From positions 1,533,689 through 1,597,688 of the forward strand of contig CBDHYI010000008.1 of assembly GCA_965275915.1 (NCBI GenBank): DNA of 64,000 nucleotides, in the 5' to 3' direction. Source of the stretch: JBDWFY01 sp965275915 (lineage in GTDB: Bacteria > Pseudomonadota > Alphaproteobacteria > Rhizobiales > Stappiaceae). The notes beneath the pieces are model-generated. The model ran no database searches. It saw nothing but the letters and a program-made list of their open reading frames with translations, and was not told where the DNA came from. Positions 44,600 to 53,214 of the stretch are shown here, piece by piece. A program made the translations under genes and the position numbers. Within the stretch, counting starts at the first letter, position 1. Every line of letters begins with the position of its first letter.

Positions 44600-45535
44600 C
44601 TACCCGGCGCGTGGATTGTCGTACTGCGCTTCACCAAGCGATGCGATTTCAGCGTGGATCCAGTCCCGAAAAACCCGGACTTTCCGCTTTTCAAATGCGG
44701 CCGGCAGTCCGGCCAGATAATACAGGCCCTCAATCGGCAGAACGGTTTCAAACGGCGCAACCAGCCGCCCTGTCTTAATGTCATTGGCGGCAAGGTTTTG
44801 ACGTCCCATGACTATTCCCGCGCCCTCCGCCGCAGCATCCAGACTGTGATTGGCATGGTTGAAATGCGGTCCGCGTTCCGCATCGATGTCCGTCCTTCCC
44901 ACCTCGTCAAGCCAGGCACGCCAGGTCGCCGGCTTCTTCAGGAATTTCAGAGTGTCGTCATGCAGGAGTGTCACCTTGTGAAGATCATCCAGCGACAACC
45001 GCCCGCCGTGCCTTTCCAGAAGACCGGGCGAGCATAGAGGCAGAACAGCTTCCGTCATAAGCGGCTCCGTGTGCAGTCCCGCATCATCCATCAATCCAAA
45101 TCGAACGCCGACATCGACCTCTTCGGTATTGAAATCAACCGGTTTCAAATTGGCGGAAATCCGGAGTTCCAGATCCGGATGGGCGACAAGGAAGCGAGCG
45201 ATTCTCGGCGAAAGCCATTTGGCAACGATCGCGGGGCCGGTTGCGACAACAAGAACATTGTCCGGGGTTTCGGGTTGCAGAAGGCGAAAAGTTTCGTCAA
45301 GCCGCAAGAAGGCATCCCTGATCCCGGGAAAGAGCGCCTGTCCGGTCGGTGTCAATTCTATCGCCCGGTTGAGCCGTTTGAAAAGCTTGACCTCAAGAAT
45401 GTCTTCCAGTGTCCGGACCTGATAACTCAGGGCTGACGGCGTGAGGTTCAACTCATCCGCGGCTTTGGAGAAACTAAGGTGACGGGCAGTGGCTTCGAAG
45501 GCCCGAATAGCGTTAAGAGGCGGTCTTCTGATCAT
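44600..45535 (-). CDS. LysR-family regulator, GcvA-like
   Basis: A 311-residue LysR regulator. The N-terminal winged HTH is clear (PPLNAIRAFEATARHLSFSK, AADELNLTPSALSYQVRTLED) and it belongs to the GcvA/AmpR-like subgroup by the FNTEEVDVGVRFG segment in the effector domain. A divergent small gene begins at 45656, and their shared gap is the natural target site. The EamA gene is convergent, so is less likely to be its target. Confidence 0.88.
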   Translation of the reverse strand: MIRRPPLNAIRAFEATARHLSFSKAADELNLTPSALSYQVRTLEDILEVKLFKRLNRAIELTPTGQALFPGIRDAFLRLDETFRLLQPETPDNVLVVATGPAIVAKWLSPRIARFLVAHPDLELRISANLKPVDFNTEEVDVGVRFGLMDDAGLHTEPLMTEAVLPLCSPGLLERHGGRLSLDDLHKVTLLHDDTLKFLKKPATWRAWLDEVGRTDIDAERGPHFNHANHSLDAAAEGAGIVMGRQNLAANDIKTGRLVAPFETVLPIEGLYYLAGLPAAFEKRKVRVFRDWIHAEIASLGEAQYDNPRAG

Positions 45536-45655
45536 TTTTCACATTAAAAATATTTAATCGAAGAGCGCAAATTACGCGTTTGTGAAAGCGGTGTCGAGCG
45601 TTTATCTTCCCAATATGGCCAATTTTGGTACAGTCTTTGGAGATGGAGACAAGAA

Positions 45656-45802
45656 ATGACCGACTTTCGCAACAAAAATTTTGATTTCAACAGCGATGAG
45701 CATGTTCCTTATACGGAACTTCTCAAACGTGGCCGCCGCATGCGCTCGGAAGCTTTTCATTCTATGATCGGCCGGCTCGGGAAAGCCATGAGATTCCGGT
45801 AG
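45656..45802 (+). CDS. Small basic conserved-looking protein (48 residues)
   Basis: The frame starts at ATG 45656 after GGAGAC and reads TDFRNKNFDFNSDEHVPYTE then LLKRGRRMRSEAFHSMIGRL and GKAMRFR. The RxMRSEAF helix with a basic end resembles small proteins of Rhizobiales and Rhodobacterales annotated as RSP_7527-like, whose role is unknown. It lies divergent to the GcvA-like regulator, which may control it. Confidence 0.5.
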   Translation: MTDFRNKNFDFNSDEHVPYTELLKRGRRMRSEAFHSMIGRLGKAMRFR

Positions 45803-45877
45803 ACCTTCTTGTTCAATGCATTTTTTCGTTCCCGGTCACGATGCTTTTTTCGGTCATGCGTCGACCCTGAAAAACAG

Positions 45878-45913
45878 AAGCCGGTTCTCCTGCTAGACTT
45901 GGAGAGCCGGCTT
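45878..45913. terminator. Hairpin between the small gene and the Bcr/CflA gene
   Basis: Arms AAGCCGGTTCTCC and GGAGAGCCGGCTT pair over 13 positions with one mismatch and a 10-base loop. On the plus strand no T-run follows; on the minus strand CTGTTTTT follows. It could end the small gene's transcript weakly. Confidence 0.4.
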
Positions 45914-45949
45914 GCTTGCCTCCTCAGGATGAATTGGTCATAAAACGTG

Positions 45950-47167
45950 ATGGCCAGTTCACAGAGTCCCTCCCGCAGCGACCCCTCTTACCTGTTCGTC
46001 GGCGTGCTCATCGGTGTTTCAGCAATGAACCCGCTGGCGATGAATATGTTCCTCCCCTCCATGCCGGCGATGGTTGATTATTTTCAATCGAGCACGGCCG
46101 CCGTTCAACTGACGCTGTCTCTGTATCTGCTCGGCAGTGCCTTATCGATGCTGGTCATGGGTCCGATCTCGGATAAGGTCGGTCGGCGGCCTGTCCTGCT
46201 TGCCGGCCTGTCGCTGTTTCTTGTCGGCACGCTGATCTGCATTCTGGCTCAAACGCTGCCGCAACTTATCGTCGGCCGCGTGGTGCAGGCCGTTGGCGGA
46301 GCGGCAGGCATGACTCTCGCCCGGGCCATCATCAGGGATCTTTTTCCCCGGGACAGGGCTGCCAGCATGATGGGCTACGTAACGATGGGGATGGCCGTTG
46401 CTCCCATGGCGGGGCCGCTGATTGGCGGTCTGCTGCATGAAGTTTTCAACTGGCGGGCCAGCTTCGAATTCAACCTGGCTGTTGGCGCGATTGTGCTGAT
46501 CATGGCATGGCTCAATCTCGCTGAAACCAATCATCGGGACAAGAATTCGGAAGCGGCAAGCAGGCTGCTGTCCAGCTTTTCGACTTTGCTCGGGTACCGA
46601 TCTTTCTGGTTTTACGCGCTGACGAACCTGTTTTGCTCAGGGGTGTTTTTCTCATTCATCGGCGGTGCGCCATTCGTCGCCGAGCGACTGCTGGGTATGT
46701 CACCGTGGGAGTATGGCCTGTATTTTATGCTGATGGTTTCCGGTTACATTTTCGGAAACTTTCTGACGGGTCGTTTCTCAAGGGTCCTTGGAATTGATTT
46801 TATGATCACGGCGGGCAATCTGAGTGCATTATTGGGCCTTGGTCTGATCGCTCTGTTTTTTGCTTCCGGTCATCTGCATCCTTTATCGCTTTTCGGGCCC
46901 ATGTCGTTGATCGGTATCGCCAATGGCCTGACGATGCCAAATGCGATGGCAGGCATTGTCAGCGTGCGTCCCGATTTGGCCGGTGCTGCATCCGGCTTGG
47001 CCGGCAGCATGCAAATCGGCTCGGGGGCACTGGCAACCATAGCCGTGGGCTGGCTTCTCAACGGTCAATTGTGGCCCGGAACAATATGGCCATTGATGGT
47101 GTTCATGGCCGCATCGGGAACCATGGCCGTGATAACGGGACTGCTGGCTCGTTCCAGGTTGTCGTGA
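45950..47167 (+). CDS. Bcr/CflA-family MFS drug exporter
   Basis: A 405-residue, 12-segment MFS protein. MNPLAMNMFLPSMPAMVDYF after the first segment and SDKVGRRPVLLAGL after the second are the Bcr/CflA (DHA1) motifs; GGAAGMTLARAIIRDLFPRDRAA is the segment 4-5 region of the same group. It exports drugs such as bicyclomycin or sulfonamide-like compounds, or cysteine, in relatives; here unknown. It ends 20 bases from the convergent moaA. Confidence 0.88.
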   Translation: MASSQSPSRSDPSYLFVGVLIGVSAMNPLAMNMFLPSMPAMVDYFQSSTAAVQLTLSLYLLGSALSMLVMGPISDKVGRRPVLLAGLSLFLVGTLICILAQTLPQLIVGRVVQAVGGAAGMTLARAIIRDLFPRDRAASMMGYVTMGMAVAPMAGPLIGGLLHEVFNWRASFEFNLAVGAIVLIMAWLNLAETNHRDKNSEAASRLLSSFSTLLGYRSFWFYALTNLFCSGVFFSFIGGAPFVAERLLGMSPWEYGLYFMLMVSGYIFGNFLTGRFSRVLGIDFMITAGNLSALLGLGLIALFFASGHLHPLSLFGPMSLIGIANGLTMPNAMAGIVSVRPDLAGAASGLAGSMQIGSGALATIAVGWLLNGQLWPGTIWPLMVFMAASGTMAVITGLLARSRLS

Positions 47168-47187
47168 CCCTTTACCCTTTGTGCCGG

Positions 47188-48213
47188 TTAGCCACCGGTG
47201 ACGCTCATGTGCCGGCTGACGGCCGGTTGCCGCGTCGTGCGGTCAATCACGAAGTCATGCCCCTTCGGCTTGCGGCTGATCGCTTCTTCGATTGCCTCGC
47301 TCAAAAGCTGGTTGCCCTCCGAGGCTCTCAGGGGTGCGCGGAGGTCCTTGCTGTCGTCCTGCCCGAGGCAAAGATAAAGCATGCCGGTGCAGGTGACCCG
47401 AACCCGGTTGCAGCTTTCGCAGAAATTGTGTGAAAGCGGGGTTATGAAACCAAGCCGTCCGCCGGTCTCCGCCACATCGAAATAGCGGGCGGGCCCACCG
47501 GTCTTGTAGGGGATGCTGTTCAGGGAGAATTGATCCATCAGTTGCGCACGCACGAGCGAGAGCGGCAGATACTGATCCGTCCGGTCTTCCTCAATCTCAC
47601 CAAGCGGCATGGTCTCAATCAGTGTCAGGTCAAAACCCTGCTGGTGCGCCCACCGGATCATATCCGGAATTTCGCCCGCATTGACGCTCTTGAGCGCGAC
47701 GGCATTGATTTTGACCTGCAGGCCTGCTTTCTTCGCCGCTTCCAGCCCACCCATAACCTTCTCAAGACTGCCCCACCGCGTGATCGCCTTGAACTTGTCC
47801 GGATCGAGCGTATCGAGCGAGACATTGATGCGCCGGACGCCGCAGTCATAAAGCTCGTCCGCGAACCGGGCGAGTTGAGAACCGTTTGTGGTTACTGTCA
47901 GTTCCTCAAGCGCACCGGACTCAAGATGTCGGGACAATGAGCGGAACAGGCTCATGATATTTTTCCGGACAAGCGGTTCTCCGCCGGTCATCCGCAGTTT
48001 GCGAACACCTTTTTCAACGAAGGCGGAGCAGAGCCGGTCCAGTTCTTCCAGGCTGAGAATGTCTTTCTTGGGAAGGAACGTCATATCTTCGGACATGCAA
48101 TAGACGCATCTGAAATCGCACCGATCCGTCACCGAGACCCGTAAATAGGTCACATCCCGTCCAAACGGGTCCGTAAGGACCGGCCGTGCGGTTGTTGCGA
48201 TGGTCGCTGGCAT
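47188..48213 (-). CDS. moaA: GTP 3',8-cyclase (molybdenum cofactor synthesis)
   Basis: A 341-residue radical-SAM enzyme from ATG 48213, which follows GGGGAG; longer starts at 48237 or 48243 lack this. It converts GTP to 3',8-cyclo-GTP, the first step to molybdopterin. CDFRCVYCMSED carries the N-terminal cluster cysteines, RMTGGEPLVRKNI is the SAM-binding motif, and the C-terminal cluster is CESCNRVRVTCTGMLYLCLG. The protein ends in GG, which MoaA needs for activity. It is not next to other moa genes. Confidence 0.95.
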   Translation of the reverse strand: MPATIATTARPVLTDPFGRDVTYLRVSVTDRCDFRCVYCMSEDMTFLPKKDILSLEELDRLCSAFVEKGVRKLRMTGGEPLVRKNIMSLFRSLSRHLESGALEELTVTTNGSQLARFADELYDCGVRRINVSLDTLDPDKFKAITRWGSLEKVMGGLEAAKKAGLQVKINAVALKSVNAGEIPDMIRWAHQQGFDLTLIETMPLGEIEEDRTDQYLPLSLVRAQLMDQFSLNSIPYKTGGPARYFDVAETGGRLGFITPLSHNFCESCNRVRVTCTGMLYLCLGQDDSKDLRAPLRASEGNQLLSEAIEEAISRKPKGHDFVIDRTTRQPAVSRHMSVTGG

Positions 48214-48347
48214 TGCGCTCTCCCCGATAATTTTCATGACCAATTTGGCAGCCCTGGTCAGTTTTTCTTATTCACGATATTGACATCCCTGCCAATGATT
48301 TTAGTCAACGGTCTCCTATAATTGGAGCTTTTGGAGTTTTGGGAAAG

Positions 48348-48379
48348 GGCAAAAATAAAAAAGCGGGCCGAAGCCCGCT
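48348..48379 (-). terminator. Rho-independent terminator of the L,D-transpeptidase gene
   Basis: On the minus strand AGCGGGC-TTCG-GCCCGCT is followed by TTTTATTTTTG: a 7-pair GC-rich stem with a UUCG-like loop and a T-run, 40 bases after the transpeptidase stop. Confidence 0.85.
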
Positions 48380-48417
48380 CAATTCGCTTTTGTTTTTGCT
48401 CAGATCGCCTTCGATGA

Positions 48418-49011
48418 CTACTGAACAACAACCTTCGCGCCGACGCTTACGCGTTCGTACAAGTGCTTCACATCTTCATTCGCCATGCGAATGCAGCCGG
48501 ACGATACGGCCTGACCGATTGTTCTGGGTTCATTTGAACCGTGAATGCGATAGATGGTGCTGCCCAGATAAAGAGCGCGGGCACCCATCGGATTTCTCGG
48601 ACCTCCGGGCATGTAAGCGGGCAGAATACGCCCCTTTTTCCGCTCCCGGGCAATCATGGTCGCCGGCGGCGTCCAGCTTGGCCATTCGGCCTTGCGTGTA
48701 ACCCTGTGCGTACCGGCCCAGGTAAAGCCCGGACGCCCGACGCCGATTCCGTACTTCATGGCCTTTCCATTGGGAAGAACATGATAAAGGCGGCGTTCCG
48801 TTGTGCTGACGATAATCGTGCCGGGCTTATGTTGCCCGCCATATTTGACGACTTTCCGTTTGATGGGGGATGTTCCGCCATAACCGCCGGCACGGTTTGT
48901 CACCCACTTCTTGGTATCCGGATCCCAAAAACGGCTCGCCGCTTCCACGCTGGATGTCAATGCGACGGCGCCAATCAATGCAGCAGCAACTGTTCCTACT
49001 AATCTGCGCAT
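48418..49011 (-). CDS. L,D-transpeptidase (YkuD family)
   Basis: A 197-residue exported enzyme. ATG 49011, after GGGGGAA, gives a signal peptide (RRLVGTVAAALIGAVALTSSVEAAS). The YkuD domain shows HVLPNGKAMKYGIGVGRPGF, then YRIHGSNEPRTIGQ and the catalytic SSGCIRMANEDV with the active-site cysteine. It makes 3-3 peptidoglycan crosslinks or attaches proteins to the wall, which in Rhizobiales is important for polar growth. It has a clear terminator. Confidence 0.92.
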   Translation of the reverse strand: MRRLVGTVAAALIGAVALTSSVEAASRFWDPDTKKWVTNRAGGYGGTSPIKRKVVKYGGQHKPGTIIVSTTERRLYHVLPNGKAMKYGIGVGRPGFTWAGTHRVTRKAEWPSWTPPATMIARERKKGRILPAYMPGGPRNPMGARALYLGSTIYRIHGSNEPRTIGQAVSSGCIRMANEDVKHLYERVSVGAKVVVQ

Positions 49012-49396
49012 TCTATTCCCCCTTTTATGGTCCCAACCCAATTCCGAATGCATAATCAAAACCAGTTCAATTCGTTGTCACAATATCGTGGAGCCATTTC
49101 GATCTTGTTAACACGGTTGGAAGGATGCAAGCGATATTGCCCGGACCGTGCCGTATTTTGATCACAATCGCGTTAATGTGCTCTGTCCGCAACAATTTAA
49201 CCTTGTTACGTCCTTGATTCAGTGAGGGTTGTCACAATGGCAGTCTGGTTACGGAAAACAGTTTGACGGTGTGAACGGGCTTGCGAGCCCGCGGAAGGAA
49301 GCACAAAAGCAGGAGCTCCGGAGAATAGGGCCGCGCCGCATCACCGACAAACGGGATGCGAAGCAGCGCTCTTTTTTCTCACGAGCGGCTTACGCT
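49012..49396. other. Intergenic region between the transpeptidase and fumarase genes
   Basis: 385 bases that hold the transpeptidase promoter near its right side and the tail of the fumarase transcript. I see no gene. Just after the fumarase stop, the minus strand has a short GAGCG/CGCTC stem, too weak to call a terminator. Confidence 0.4.
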
Positions 49397-51031
49397 CTAA
49401 CCGAGATTGAGTTCCTTGAAAAAGTCGTTCCCCTTGTCGTCAACGACGATGAATGCCGGGAAGTCTTCGACCTCGATGCGCCAGATTGCCTCCATGCCGA
49501 GTTCCTCGAACTCGACCACTTCGACTTTCTTGATGCAATCCTGCGCCAGCCGGGCCGCAGGTCCGCCGATTGATCCCAGATAGAACCCACCATGAGCCTG
49601 GCAGGCCCTTCTGACCTGAGGCGAGCGGTTGCCTTTGGCGAGCATGACCATCGAGCCTCCGGCTGCCTGGAATTGATCGACATACGCATCCATGCGGCCC
49701 GCCGTTGTCGGTCCGAACGATCCGGAGGCATACCCTTCGGGCGTCTTGGCGGGTCCGGCATAATAGATTGGATGGTTCTTGAAATAGTCGGGCAGGGGGT
49801 GTCCCGCTTCCAGACGATCGCGCAGTTTTGAGTGAGCAAGGTCACGGGCGACGATCAGCGGACCGCTCAGCGACAGGCGCGTTTTGGTCGGGTGCCTCGT
49901 CAACTCGCCCAATATGTCGCTCATCGGTCGGTTCAAGTCGACTTTCACGACATGGTCGGACAGGGCCTGATCACCCACCTCCGGCATATATTGATGCGGA
50001 TTGGTTTCCAGTTGCTCCAGGAAAATGCCTTCGCGCGTGATCTTGCCGAGCGCCTGCCGGTCTGCGGAACACGAAACACCTATGCCGATTGGCAGGGAGG
50101 CACCATGGCGCGGCAGGCGAACGACACGGACATCATGGCAGAAATATTTACCGCCGAATTGGGCGCCGACCCCGGTGGCCTGGGTCATCTTGTGAATGAC
50201 CGCCTCTAGTTCATGATCGCGAAAGGCATGGCCGAGTTCGGAACCTTCGGAGGGCAGCGCGTCAAGATAATGCGTTGAGGCCAGCTTCACGGTCTTCAGG
50301 TTCATTTCAGCCGATGTGCCGCCGATAACGATGGCCAAATGGTATGGCGGACAGGCCGCAGTCCCCAGCGTCAGGATTTTCTCCTTGAGGAAATCAAGCA
50401 ACCGGTCGCGCGTCAGCAGGGACGGTGTGCCCTGGTAAAGAAAGGTTTTGTTTGCCGAGCCGCCGCCCTTGGCAACAAACAGAAATTTATAGGCGTCTTC
50501 GCCCTCGGAATAGAGCTCGATCTGTGCCGGCAGGTTATTCTTGGTGTTCTGCTCCTTAAACATCGAGAGGGGGGCAAGCTGAGAATAACGCAGGTTTTTT
50601 TTGAAGTATGCATCGCGCACGCCCTGGCCCAAAGCCGCCTCGTCCTGTCCGTCTGTCCAGATGAAGCGGCCCTTCTTGCCCATGACAATGGCCGTTCCGG
50701 TATCCTGACACATCGGAAGGACACCGGCAGATGCGATATTGGCATTTTTCAGGAGGTCAAAGGCAACAAACCGGTCGTTCGCCGTCGCTTCCGGATCATC
50801 GAGAATTGTCCGCAATTGCCTGAGGTGTCCGGGTCTCAGCAGATGATTGATATCCGCCATCGCAGCTTCCGCAAGAAGCCTCAATCCTTCGGCTTCAACA
50901 GTGACCATTTCCTGTCCGTTGAACTCAGTCGTCGATACGAAGTCAGAGGTCAGCTTGCGATACGGGGTTTCATCTTTTCCAAGCGGAAAAAGGGTGGTGT
51001 GCTGATAGACAGGAAGGGGCTCGGTCGCCAT
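49397..51031 (-). CDS. Class I (iron-sulfur) fumarate hydratase
   Basis: A 544-residue single-chain class I fumarase, the FumA/B type, which hydrates fumarate to malate in the TCA cycle. Cluster cysteines are seen in VLPMCQDTGTA, GGKYFCHDV and GIGVSCSADR. The N-terminal part has IASAGVLPMCQDTG and GGGSANKTFLYQ; the C-terminal domain has LSGPLIVARDLAH and FGPTTAGRMDAYVDQF. AGGAGATGG precedes the ATG. A leader of about 200 bases with a possible fold lies before it. Confidence 0.93.
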   Translation of the reverse strand: MATEPLPVYQHTTLFPLGKDETPYRKLTSDFVSTTEFNGQEMVTVEAEGLRLLAEAAMADINHLLRPGHLRQLRTILDDPEATANDRFVAFDLLKNANIASAGVLPMCQDTGTAIVMGKKGRFIWTDGQDEAALGQGVRDAYFKKNLRYSQLAPLSMFKEQNTKNNLPAQIELYSEGEDAYKFLFVAKGGGSANKTFLYQGTPSLLTRDRLLDFLKEKILTLGTAACPPYHLAIVIGGTSAEMNLKTVKLASTHYLDALPSEGSELGHAFRDHELEAVIHKMTQATGVGAQFGGKYFCHDVRVVRLPRHGASLPIGIGVSCSADRQALGKITREGIFLEQLETNPHQYMPEVGDQALSDHVVKVDLNRPMSDILGELTRHPTKTRLSLSGPLIVARDLAHSKLRDRLEAGHPLPDYFKNHPIYYAGPAKTPEGYASGSFGPTTAGRMDAYVDQFQAAGGSMVMLAKGNRSPQVRRACQAHGGFYLGSIGGPAARLAQDCIKKVEVVEFEELGMEAIWRIEVEDFPAFIVVDDKGNDFFKELNLG

Positions 51032-51237
51032 GATGCGTCCATCTCCTTAAAGAGACAGCTGCGCCTTGGAGGTCTCACGATGCGTCGAAGGCGTGCTGTT
51101 CAGATGCCAGAAGGTGCCTGAGAGAGTAAAGGGGAGTCGCTCTCCAAGACATTCGAACTCTTCTAACCAAGTTAGGCCCGTTTGGCTAATCCTATGGCCG
51201 CAACAGGGATCAGACCTTCGTTGAGATCAAGGCATGT
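51032..51237 (-). promoter_or_regulatory. Fumarase leader with possible RNA structure
   Basis: The minus strand before the fumarase start contains GGAGAGCGACTCCCC and, 5 bases later, CTCTCTCAGGCACC. This sets up two competing pairings (GGAG with CTCC, or GGAGAG with CTCTC). CTCTCAGGCA also occurs in glycine riboswitches, but the rest of the aptamer is not present, so I do not call one. Confidence 0.3.
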
Positions 51238-51798
51238 TCAGAGTTTTTGCGCTTTGACCGCGATCAGGATCGCAACTTTGCCGGCCACCGCTTTCTCGGG
51301 CTGCGACGCGCCCAGGTCATAGTCCAGGCGCAGGACATCGGTGACACCGGTCACGGTCGCTGAATCTCCATCAAGCGTCAGGGTGAAGGGCAGCGTCAGA
51401 GGGTGCTCCCGATCTTTCATTGTGAGTGTTCCAACAGCCTCGAATTTTCCCTCGCCAAGATCATTGACCTCAGAAGACCGGAACGTGGCCGTCGTGAATT
51501 TGGACGTGTCGAACCAGTCCGCATTGAGCAGTGTCTGATCGACTGTTGCGTTGCCGGTCCTGGCGCTTGCCATATCGACTGTGACCTGAATGTTGCTGGC
51601 CGCCAAGTTCTCCGGATCGAATGTTATTGCCGCTTCCCACGTTTCAAATGTTCCGACCACGGCACTCCCGCTTTGCATGGCCTCAAATTTCAGGCTGCTT
51701 TGTCCTGGATCGATCTGCCAGTCCTGAGCGAGCGCGGGCGCCGCGAGGGTCAGCAGGAAAGCGGTTGTCAGGGCGCGCGTCTTTAATAAAGAGAACAT
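51238..51798 (-). CDS. YceI-family periplasmic lipid-binding protein 1
   Basis: A 186-residue protein with a signal peptide (TRALTTAFLLTLAAPALAQ). The YceI pattern is clear: WQIDPGQSSLKFEAMQSGSAVVGTFETWEAAITFDPE, VTVDMASARTGNATVDQTLLN, FDTSKFTTATFRS. These beta-barrel proteins bind polyprenyl or fatty chains. Immediately upstream is a cytochrome b561 gene and beyond it a second YceI gene, a common three-gene set thought to be co-transcribed. Confidence 0.9.
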   Translation of the reverse strand: MFSLLKTRALTTAFLLTLAAPALAQDWQIDPGQSSLKFEAMQSGSAVVGTFETWEAAITFDPENLAASNIQVTVDMASARTGNATVDQTLLNADWFDTSKFTTATFRSSEVNDLGEGKFEAVGTLTMKDREHPLTLPFTLTLDGDSATVTGVTDVLRLDYDLGASQPEKAVAGKVAILIAVKAQKL

Positions 51799-51855
51799 AG
51801 GCGGACTCCGATAGATGCAAGTGCGGAAAAACTGGTTTGTCAGAGGGGCTTTCGT

Positions 51856-52428
51856 TTATTTCAAATGAAAACCCAATATGCGTCGCAGCGTGTTGTCCCG
51901 GCTGATAAAGTGGTGTTTGAGCGCTGCGCCGATATGGGCGAGCAGCACCAGAATCAGCAGCCACGCAAAGAACTCATGGGTTTCCTTGAAGAAGGCCTCC
52001 ACATTCTCTTTTGTGCCCCAGCTTTCCGGGACGGGAAAATGAGGAATATTCAAAACGTTGAAGGCAACCGTTGGAATATTCCAGGGCGATGCGGATACCA
52101 TCAGCCATCCTGACAGCGGCAGGACAAACATCAGGATATAAAGCGCCGCATGGGCCAGCTTTGCAACCGTTCTTTCCCAGGGCTTCATGCCGGGTTCAAG
52201 GTCGGGAACAGGATTGGCTAAACGCCAGACAAGACGCAGAACGACGAGTGTAAGTGCCACGAAGCCGAAGGATTTGTGTAGCTGATAGAGCTCGAACGTC
52301 CTCTGCTGGGTGATATCCAGTTCATGCATGTAAAGGCCGAGGCCGAGCATAAACAGAATGAGCAGAGCCATGATCCAGTGAAATGCAATGGCGAGTGATC
52401 CGTAACTTTTTGTGGTGTTGCGTATCAT
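51856..52428 (-). CDS. Cytochrome b561 (CybB-like)
   Basis: A 190-residue, four-segment inner membrane di-heme cytochrome. AIAFHWIMALLILFMLGLGLYM with the first heme histidine, YQLHKSFGFVALTLVVLRL with the second, HAALYILMFVLPLSGWLMVSA and HEFFAWLLILVLLAHIGAALKHHF carry the four histidine ligands. Relatives oxidise ubiquinol. It lies between two YceI genes on the same strand. Confidence 0.92.
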   Translation of the reverse strand: MIRNTTKSYGSLAIAFHWIMALLILFMLGLGLYMHELDITQQRTFELYQLHKSFGFVALTLVVLRLVWRLANPVPDLEPGMKPWERTVAKLAHAALYILMFVLPLSGWLMVSASPWNIPTVAFNVLNIPHFPVPESWGTKENVEAFFKETHEFFAWLLILVLLAHIGAALKHHFISRDNTLRRILGFHLK

Positions 52429-52496
52429 TGCTGCGGCTCCTGGGTGAGACCTGTGCGGGTCAAGACCGCACGGGTCTCATTGGCACGTATCCAAGG

Positions 52497-53069
52497 CTAT
52501 TTCTTGGTGGTTTCTGAATGGATCTGAACGGTCACTTCATCTCCGATGGCCGGCACAAAGGTCGTCATTCCGAACTCGGACCGCTTGATCGTCGTAGAGG
52601 CATCGAAACCGGCTGTCATTTTCTTGGTAATCGGGCTCTCACCGATTTTCGTAACCTTGATGTCCAGAACGGCGGGTTTGGTTACGCCGAGGATGGTCAG
52701 GTCACCGGTAACCTCCAGCGTATCATCGCCGGTCTTCTCAACGTTTGTGCTGCTGAATGTGATTTCCGGAAATTGTTGCACGTTAAAAAAGTCAGGGCTT
52801 TTGAGATGTGTATCCCGATCCGGGAAGAAGGTGTCAAGGCTGTCGGTCTTGATCACCACCGAAACTTCAGAGTTTTCCGGGTTTTCCTGGTCAATGACCA
52901 ATGTACCGTCCCATTCTGCGAAACGTCCGTCCGTTTTCGAAAAACCGAAATGGTCAATCGTGAAACTGATGTTGGTGTGGGATTTGTCAAATTCAAATTC
53001 TGTCGGCGCGGCAAGCGCCGGCGCTATAAACAGCGTGGCAGCGGCAGCAAAGACGGCGAGACGTTTCAT
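52497..53069 (-). CDS. YceI-family periplasmic lipid-binding protein 2
   Basis: A 190-residue YceI protein with a signal peptide (RLAVFAAAATLFIAPALAAP). FEFDKSHTNISFTIDHFGFSKTDGRFAEWDGTLVIDQENPEN and FFNVQQFPEITFSSTNVEKTG are the family blocks. It is the first gene of the set and 68 bases before the cytochrome. YceI genes paired with b561 are often induced by osmotic or pH stress in relatives. Confidence 0.9.
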   Translation of the reverse strand: MKRLAVFAAAATLFIAPALAAPTEFEFDKSHTNISFTIDHFGFSKTDGRFAEWDGTLVIDQENPENSEVSVVIKTDSLDTFFPDRDTHLKSPDFFNVQQFPEITFSSTNVEKTGDDTLEVTGDLTILGVTKPAVLDIKVTKIGESPITKKMTAGFDASTTIKRSEFGMTTFVPAIGDEVTVQIHSETTKK

Positions 53070-53214
53070 GGTCAGGACTCCGTAGAAAAGCGAAAACAGT
53101 CAGCGAGCTACAGATGCCTTTGAAATAGCGAATTTCAATTGAATTGACTGTTCGAAAATAATGAACAGTTCGTGATCGCGCCGATGGCAACAGCACGGCG
53201 ATAATCGAGGCTGC

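Noticed and set aside
49229..49573. A plus-strand open frame entering the fumarase gene
   Set aside because: Mostly antisense to the fumarase coding region with no homologous features.
51075..51150. Glycine riboswitch before the fumarase gene
   Set aside because: Only the CTCTCAGGCA word matches; the space between GGAGAG and CTCTC is far too short for the aptamer.
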